Assembly: GCA_964632795.1 (NCBI GenBank)
Contig: CAZWEZ010000122.1
Location: 1 to 10,097, forward strand
Source of the DNA: CAZWEZ01 sp964632795
GTDB taxonomy: Bacteria > Pseudomonadota > Alphaproteobacteria > Rhodospirillales > 2-02-FULL-58-16
Length of the DNA stretch: 10,097 nucleotides
Direction of reading: 5' to 3'
The notes beneath the pieces are model-generated. The model was not told the DNA's origin. It saw only the letters and a program-made list of their open reading frames with translations, and did no database searches. The first letter of the stretch is position 1. Each line of letters starts with the position of its first letter. Shown here piece by piece: positions 6,292 to 10,097 of the stretch. The position numbers and the translations under genes are program-made.

Positions 6292-7494
6292 ATGTCCAGG
6301 GTCATCGTCTGCGACGGCAACGAAGCGGCCGCCTGGGGGGTCGTCCTGTCGCGCCCCGACGTGATTGCGGTGTACCCGATCACGCCCCAGTCGTCGCTGG
6401 TCGAATACCTTTCCCAGTTCATCGCCGACGGCCTGATCGACGCCGAACTGATGAACCTGGAGGGCGAGCACAGCGTGCTGTCGGCGCTCCAGGGGGCGTG
6501 CCTGGCCGGGGCCCGCACCTACACCGCCACCTGCGGGCCGGGGATCGGCTTCATGTTCGAGCCCTACTGGCGCACACCGGGCATGCGCCTGCCCATCGTC
6601 GCCTCGCTGGTGACGCGGGACGGCATCACGCCCCAATGCGTGTGGGGCGGCCAGCAGGACGCCATGACGGTGCGCGAGACGGGGTGGATCCACATGTACT
6701 GCGAGACCACCCAGGAAGTGCTCGACACCATCGTCATGGCGTACAGGATCGGCGAGGACCGCCGGGTCATGCTGCCGGTCAACGTCAACCACGACGGCAA
6801 CTACCTGTCCTACGGGGTGACCCGGGTCGAGATCCCCGAACCCGACGCGGTGGACGCTTATCTCGGCGAAAAGGACACCAACTGGCACGTCGCGCTGGAC
6901 CCCGAACGGCCGATGGGGGTCGATCCCCTGACCGGGGGCGCCGGCGGTCCGGGGCCGGCGATGTTCGTGCGCTACCGCAAGGGCCTGTGCGCCGGGATGC
7001 AGAACGCGCTGAACGTGATCACCGAGGCCCACGACGAATGGGCGGAACGCTTCGGGCGCCGCCATGCGCCGCTGGTCGAGGAGTACCGCCTGGACGACGC
7101 CCAATACGCCATCGTCACCATCGGCTCGATGACCGGCGCCGCCAAGGACGCCGTGGACGCGGCGCGCGCCGCCGGCGAGGCGGTGGGGCTGATCAAGATC
7201 AAGACCTTCCGCCCGTTCCCGCTGGAGGCCATGCGCAACGCGCTGGCCAAGGTCAAGAGCGTCGGCGTGGTCGATCGGGCGGTGAGCTACGGCTGGAACT
7301 GCGGTCCCGTGTTCCAGGAGACCCGGAGCGCGTTGTACCACCTGGACCAACGCATCCCGGCGGTCGGCTTCATCGGCGGCCTGGCCGGCGCCGACATCAC
7401 CGCCGAGCACTTCGCCCGGGTCATCGAGACCACCGCCAAGGCGCAATTCCGCAACCTTCCCGAGGAGCCGGTGTGGCTCAACGAGAACGACTGA
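6292..7494 (+). CDS. padG: Phenylglyoxylate dehydrogenase, alpha subunit (PadG-like)
   Basis: A 400-residue alpha subunit of the 2-oxoacid:acceptor oxidoreductase family, combining the thiamine-diphosphate pyrimidine-binding domain and the transketolase C-terminal-like domain. GNEAAAWGVVLSRPDVIAVYPITPQ (residues 9-33) carries the YPITP signature, followed by NLEGEHSVLSALQGACLAGARTYTAT, in which Glu57/Glu59 are candidates for the conserved glutamate that activates thiamine diphosphate. The second domain begins near 285 (YAIVTIGSM) and ends with VGFIGGLAGADIT. The alpha and beta halves are separate genes here, unlike the single-chain pyruvate enzyme. The ATG at 6292 lies 2 bp after the padF stop with an AGG 5 nt upstream; the frame is open upstream into padF, but that part is only the shadow of padF. 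Pyruvate or indolepyruvate enzymes are the alternatives; the gene set favours phenylglyoxylate. Confidence 0.9.
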   Translation: MSRVIVCDGNEAAAWGVVLSRPDVIAVYPITPQSSLVEYLSQFIADGLIDAELMNLEGEHSVLSALQGACLAGARTYTATCGPGIGFMFEPYWRTPGMRLPIVASLVTRDGITPQCVWGGQQDAMTVRETGWIHMYCETTQEVLDTIVMAYRIGEDRRVMLPVNVNHDGNYLSYGVTRVEIPEPDAVDAYLGEKDTNWHVALDPERPMGVDPLTGGAGGPGPAMFVRYRKGLCAGMQNALNVITEAHDEWAERFGRRHAPLVEEYRLDDAQYAIVTIGSMTGAAKDAVDAARAAGEAVGLIKIKTFRPFPLEAMRNALAKVKSVGVVDRAVSYGWNCGPVFQETRSALYHLDQRIPAVGFIGGLAGADITAEHFARVIETTAKAQFRNLPEEPVWLNEND

Positions 7495-7495
7495 T

Positions 7496-8725
7496 ATGAC
7501 CAAGTATTTGATCGCCGGCAGCAGCCACGCCGGACTCGAGGCCCTCCACGTGATCCGCATGCACGACGCCGAGGGCTCGATCGCCATGGTCACCCGCGAC
7601 ACCCACCTGCCCTATTCGCCGACCGTGCTGCCCTACGTGGTGTCGGGCCGCTCGGAGCCGGAGAAGGTGGTCCTGCGCGACGAGGATTACTTCCGCGACC
7701 ACGGCGTCGAGTTCGTCCGCGGCGCGGCGCTGACGGCGCTCGATCCCGAGGCTCATTCGGTAACCCTGGACTCGGGCGAGACCAGGACATACGAGAAACT
7801 GCTGCTGGCCACCGGCGCCACCCCGGCGATCCCGCCCATCGAGGGCCTCTCAGAAGTCCCCTACCACGTTCTGCGGACGCTCGACGACGCCCTGGCCCTG
7901 CGCCAGGCCATCGCCAAGACGCGCACCGCGGTGGTGCTGGGGGCCGGCCTGGTCGGCATGCACACCGCCGAGAACCTGGTCCACGCCGGGGCAAAAGTCA
8001 CCGTGGTCGAGATGCGCGACCAGGTCCTGCCCGGCTACTTCGACGCCACGGCCGCCGCCATGATCGCCCAGGCCTTCACCGACAACGGCGCCGACATGCG
8101 GCTCGGTCGCACGGCGCGCAAGGCGACGGGCGACGGGATCACGCTGGATGACGGCGAGACCATTGCCGCCGACCTGCTGCTGGTCGCCACCGGGGTCAGG
8201 CCGGTGATCGACTACCTGGAGGGTTCGGGCATCGAGACCGATCAGGGGGTGCTGGTCGACGACACCATGGCGACCGGCGCCCCGGATGTGTGGGCGGCCG
8301 GCGACGTCGCCCAGGCGCGGGACTTCCTGAGCGGGGAGGCGGCGCTCAACGCCATCCTGCCCGACGCCGTCGAACAGGGCCGCATCGCCGGCATGGCGAT
8401 GGCCGGGGACGGGGCCCGCGTGCCCTATCCCGGCGGCCTGCCCATCAACACCTATACCTTCTTCGGCAACCACGCGATCTCGGTGGGGGCCAGCGGCGAC
8501 GGCGGCGAGGTCGACCGCCGCCACGACCCCGAGGCCGGGGTCTACCGCAGGATCCTGATCCGCGACGACCGCCTGCGCGGCATCTCGGCGATCAACCAGC
8601 CGCTGGACGCCGGCATCATGTGGCGGCTCATCGTGCGCGGCGTCGACCTGTCGGAGGTCCGGGAGCGGTTCCTGGACGACCCGCTGGAGACCGGCCGCGC
8701 AATCATGTCGGAGACGTGGCGCTAA
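7496..8725 (+). CDS. padH: Phenylglyoxylate dehydrogenase, epsilon FAD/NAD(H)-binding subunit (PadH-like)
   Basis: A 409-residue FAD-dependent pyridine-nucleotide-disulphide-oxidoreductase-fold protein. It is predicted to collect electrons from the Fe-S subunits and reduce NAD+. The N-terminal FAD site is a relaxed Rossmann motif, AGSSHAGLEA (7-16), with Ser/His at positions where GxGxxG usually has Gly. The NAD site VVLGAGLVGMHTAE (146-159) has an intact GxGxxG, and Glu172 ends the next strand (VTVVEM), which favours NADH over NADPH. LLLATGATP (102-110) and VWAAGDVA (265-272) are conserved FAD-contact motifs. No redox-active C-x4-C pair is seen, so it is not a disulphide reductase. It starts 1 bp after the padG stop and ends in TAATG, sharing one base with padI. 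This NAD-linked subunit separates the Azoarcus-type phenylglyoxylate enzyme from ferredoxin-linked 2-oxoacid oxidoreductases. Confidence 0.87.
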   Translation: MTKYLIAGSSHAGLEALHVIRMHDAEGSIAMVTRDTHLPYSPTVLPYVVSGRSEPEKVVLRDEDYFRDHGVEFVRGAALTALDPEAHSVTLDSGETRTYEKLLLATGATPAIPPIEGLSEVPYHVLRTLDDALALRQAIAKTRTAVVLGAGLVGMHTAENLVHAGAKVTVVEMRDQVLPGYFDATAAAMIAQAFTDNGADMRLGRTARKATGDGITLDDGETIAADLLLVATGVRPVIDYLEGSGIETDQGVLVDDTMATGAPDVWAAGDVAQARDFLSGEAALNAILPDAVEQGRIAGMAMAGDGARVPYPGGLPINTYTFFGNHAISVGASGDGGEVDRRHDPEAGVYRRILIRDDRLRGISAINQPLDAGIMWRLIVRGVDLSEVRERFLDDPLETGRAIMSETWR

Positions 8726-10071
8726 TGGCCAGCTACGACACCATCGCCTTCCACCCCCAACGCTGCGACGGCTGCGGCGACTGCATGACTGTGTGCGCCC
8801 AAGCCAAGTCGGATACCGACGTCCCCCGCCAGTCGCGGATCCGGATCATGAAGGGCACCGGGGACGGCTTCGAGCTGGCCCTGTGCCGCCAGTGCGGCGA
8901 CGCCAAGTGCGTGATGAACTGCCCCGCCGCCGCGCTGACCAAGAACCCGGCGTCCGGGGTCGTCGACTGGAACTCCGAAACCTGCGTCACCTGCCTGCTG
9001 TGCACGGTGGGCTGCGCCTACGGCGGCATCGTGCATGAGCCCGCCGTCGGCCACGTTGCAAAATGCGACATGTGCGACGGCCGGCCGGCCTGCGTCCCGG
9101 CCTGCCCCCACGGCGCCCTGGAGCTGGTCACGGTGGGCCGGATCTACAACCAATATGGCGACCGCGAGGATTTGTTCGTGCCCGGCCTGGCGGCCTGCCA
9201 GGGCTGCAACTCGGAACTGCTGATCCGCCATACCCTGCGCCGGGTCGGCCCCAACACGGTCCTCGCCACGCCGCCGGGCTGCATCCCCGGCATGGGCACG
9301 GTGGGCTACAACGGCAGGACCGGGACCAAGGTGCCGGTGTTTCACCCGTTGCTGACCAACACCGCCTCGATGCTGGCCGGGGTCCGCGCGTACTACGAGC
9401 GGATCGGCCGCGACGTCACCATGCTGGCCCTGGCCGGCGACGGGGGCACGGTGGACGTCGGCTTCCAGTCCCTGTCCGGGGCCGCCGAGCGGGGCGACAA
9501 GATGCTGTACGTGTGCGTCGACAACGAGGGCTACATGAACACCGGCATGCAGGCCTCGGGCAGCACCACGTACGGCTCGTGGACCTCGACCACGCCGGTG
9601 GGCGAGACGATGAGCGGCAAGGACCGGGATTCCAAGGACATGCCGGTGATCATGATGATGCACCGCTGCGAATACGTCGCCACCGCCTCGCTGTCCCACA
9701 TGGAGGACTACTACCGCAAGCTGGAGCGGGCGCTGGCGGCCTGCCAGCGGGGCATGGCCTACCTCCACGTGTTTTCGCCGTGCACCGCGGGCTGGCGCTT
9801 CCCGGCCGCCGCCAACATGGAGGTCAGCCGCAAGGCGGTGGAGACCAACTTCGCCCCGCTGTGGGACTACGACCCCGAAGCCGGCCTCCGCTTCACCGTG
9901 GCGGTCGACGCCCCGCTGCCGGTGGAGCGCTACATCGAGCTCAGCGGCAAGTACCGCCACCTGGGCCCCGACCAGGTCGCCCACATCCAACACCGCCTCG
10001 AGGACCGCCTCGAACTGCTGCGCAAGTTCGAAACACTCCCGGCGGCTCAGGTTTTTTCCTCGCCCAGGTAG
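8725..10071 (+). CDS. padI: Phenylglyoxylate dehydrogenase, beta subunit with fused four-cluster Fe-S domain (PadI-like)
   Basis: A 448-residue fusion. Residues 1-135 form a HycB/DmsB-type ferredoxin domain with four Cys quartets: 14/17/20/24, 54/57/62/66, 87/90/93/97 and 114/117/123/127. Residues 150-448 are the thiamine-diphosphate-binding beta subunit of 2-oxoacid oxidoreductases: AGDGGTVDVGFQSLSGAAERG (237-257) binds Mg-diphosphate, followed by CVDNEGYMNTGMQASG. Cys158, Cys161 and Cys186 repeat the spacing of the proximal-cluster Cys of Desulfovibrio africanus pyruvate:ferredoxin oxidoreductase, with Cys353 as the probable fourth ligand, giving five [4Fe-4S] clusters in one chain. The start shares one base with the padH stop (TAATG), with GGAGA 10 nt upstream. 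The last 25 bp overlap the opposing gene, so the final residues (QVFSSPR) are probably dispensable. No terminator is evident after it. Confidence 0.9.
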   Translation: MASYDTIAFHPQRCDGCGDCMTVCAQAKSDTDVPRQSRIRIMKGTGDGFELALCRQCGDAKCVMNCPAAALTKNPASGVVDWNSETCVTCLLCTVGCAYGGIVHEPAVGHVAKCDMCDGRPACVPACPHGALELVTVGRIYNQYGDREDLFVPGLAACQGCNSELLIRHTLRRVGPNTVLATPPGCIPGMGTVGYNGRTGTKVPVFHPLLTNTASMLAGVRAYYERIGRDVTMLALAGDGGTVDVGFQSLSGAAERGDKMLYVCVDNEGYMNTGMQASGSTTYGSWTSTTPVGETMSGKDRDSKDMPVIMMMHRCEYVATASLSHMEDYYRKLERALAACQRGMAYLHVFSPCTAGWRFPAAANMEVSRKAVETNFAPLWDYDPEAGLRFTVAVDAPLPVERYIELSGKYRHLGPDQVAHIQHRLEDRLELLRKFETLPAAQVFSSPR

Positions 10072-10097
10072 GCGGTGATGACGGCGGGGTCGGCGCG
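10047..10097 (-). CDS. C-terminal fragment of an ABC transporter ATPase, LivG/LivF-like (runs off the window)
   Basis: The reverse strand from 10097 reads RADPAVITAYLGEEKT followed by a TGA stop (10049-10047). The pattern ADPAVI-AYLGE is the usual C terminus of the ATP-binding subunits of branched-chain-amino-acid-type ABC transporters, slightly more like LivG than LivF. In aromatic degraders such transporters often import aromatic acids, so this may be an uptake system for phenylacetate or a related acid; that is inference. Only 16 residues are visible, so the call rests on a short but distinctive tail. It converges with padI and overlaps it by 25 bp. Confidence 0.6.
   Translation of the reverse strand, partial: RADPAVITAYLGEEKT

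Noticed and set aside
10041..10060. Terminator at the end of padI using the T-run at 10051-10056
   Set aside because: No stable GC stem directly precedes the T-run, and the run is coding in both overlapping genes.
5457..10071. Pyruvate or indolepyruvate:ferredoxin oxidoreductase as the identity of the five-subunit enzyme
   Set aside because: The FAD/NAD subunit, the Fe-S-fused beta subunit, the gene order and direct linkage to padBCD-like genes all point to phenylglyoxylate dehydrogenase; not fully excluded without trees.
1..10097. tRNA, rRNA, CRISPR array, intact insertion sequence or phage genes
   Set aside because: Nothing resembling these was seen; apart from 638-866 the window is fully occupied by the listed genes.

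Overview
This GC-rich window (roughly 70% G+C by eye) looks like the chromosome of a proteobacterium that degrades aromatic compounds anaerobically. An alphaproteobacterium of Rhodospirillales/Magnetospirillum type is my best guess, from the style of the uracil-DNA glycosylase and the base composition; the taxonomy is inference only.

Layout: (1) 2-637, the 3' part of a family-4-like uracil-DNA glycosylase gene whose 5' end lies before the window. (2) 638-866, an intergenic region with a strikingly AT-rich palindromic repeat element (about 642-743) and a possible promoter. (3) 867-10071, nine tightly packed plus-strand genes with 4-bp or 1-bp overlaps or gaps of at most 3 bp, almost certainly one operon. 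(4) 10047-10097, the last 16 codons of a minus-strand gene resembling the C terminus of a branched-chain amino-acid-type ABC transporter ATPase. It converges on the operon and overlaps its last gene by 25 bp.

Eight of the nine operon genes match, in order and domain make-up, the padBCDEFGHI genes of anaerobic phenylacetate/phenylalanine degradation in Thauera and Azoarcus (Aromatoleum). PadBCD is a membrane-bound molybdenum/iron-sulfur enzyme that oxidises the alpha-carbon of phenylacetyl-CoA to the 2-oxo level and passes electrons to quinone. PadEFGHI is the five-subunit thiamine-diphosphate enzyme phenylglyoxylate dehydrogenase, which decarboxylates phenylglyoxylate oxidatively to benzoyl-CoA, with electrons running through many [4Fe-4S] clusters to FAD and NAD+. 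Together they turn phenylacetyl-CoA into benzoyl-CoA, the central intermediate of anaerobic aromatic catabolism.

The ninth gene, first in the operon and overlapping padB by 4 bp, encodes a small hotdog thioesterase of the fluoroacetyl-CoA thioesterase (FlK) type with the Thr/Glu/His catalytic spacing preserved. Its placement suggests that it releases phenylglyoxylate from phenylglyoxylyl-CoA between the two multi-subunit enzymes, or edits a dead-end CoA ester. This is the most interesting new hypothesis here. Other points worth a look are an unusual Cys pattern in the N-terminal Fe-S site of the PadB homologue, loss of two Fe-S ligands in the glycosylase, the perfect 31-bp-arm palindrome, and the convergent gene overlap. 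No RNA genes, CRISPR arrays or intact insertion sequences were seen.
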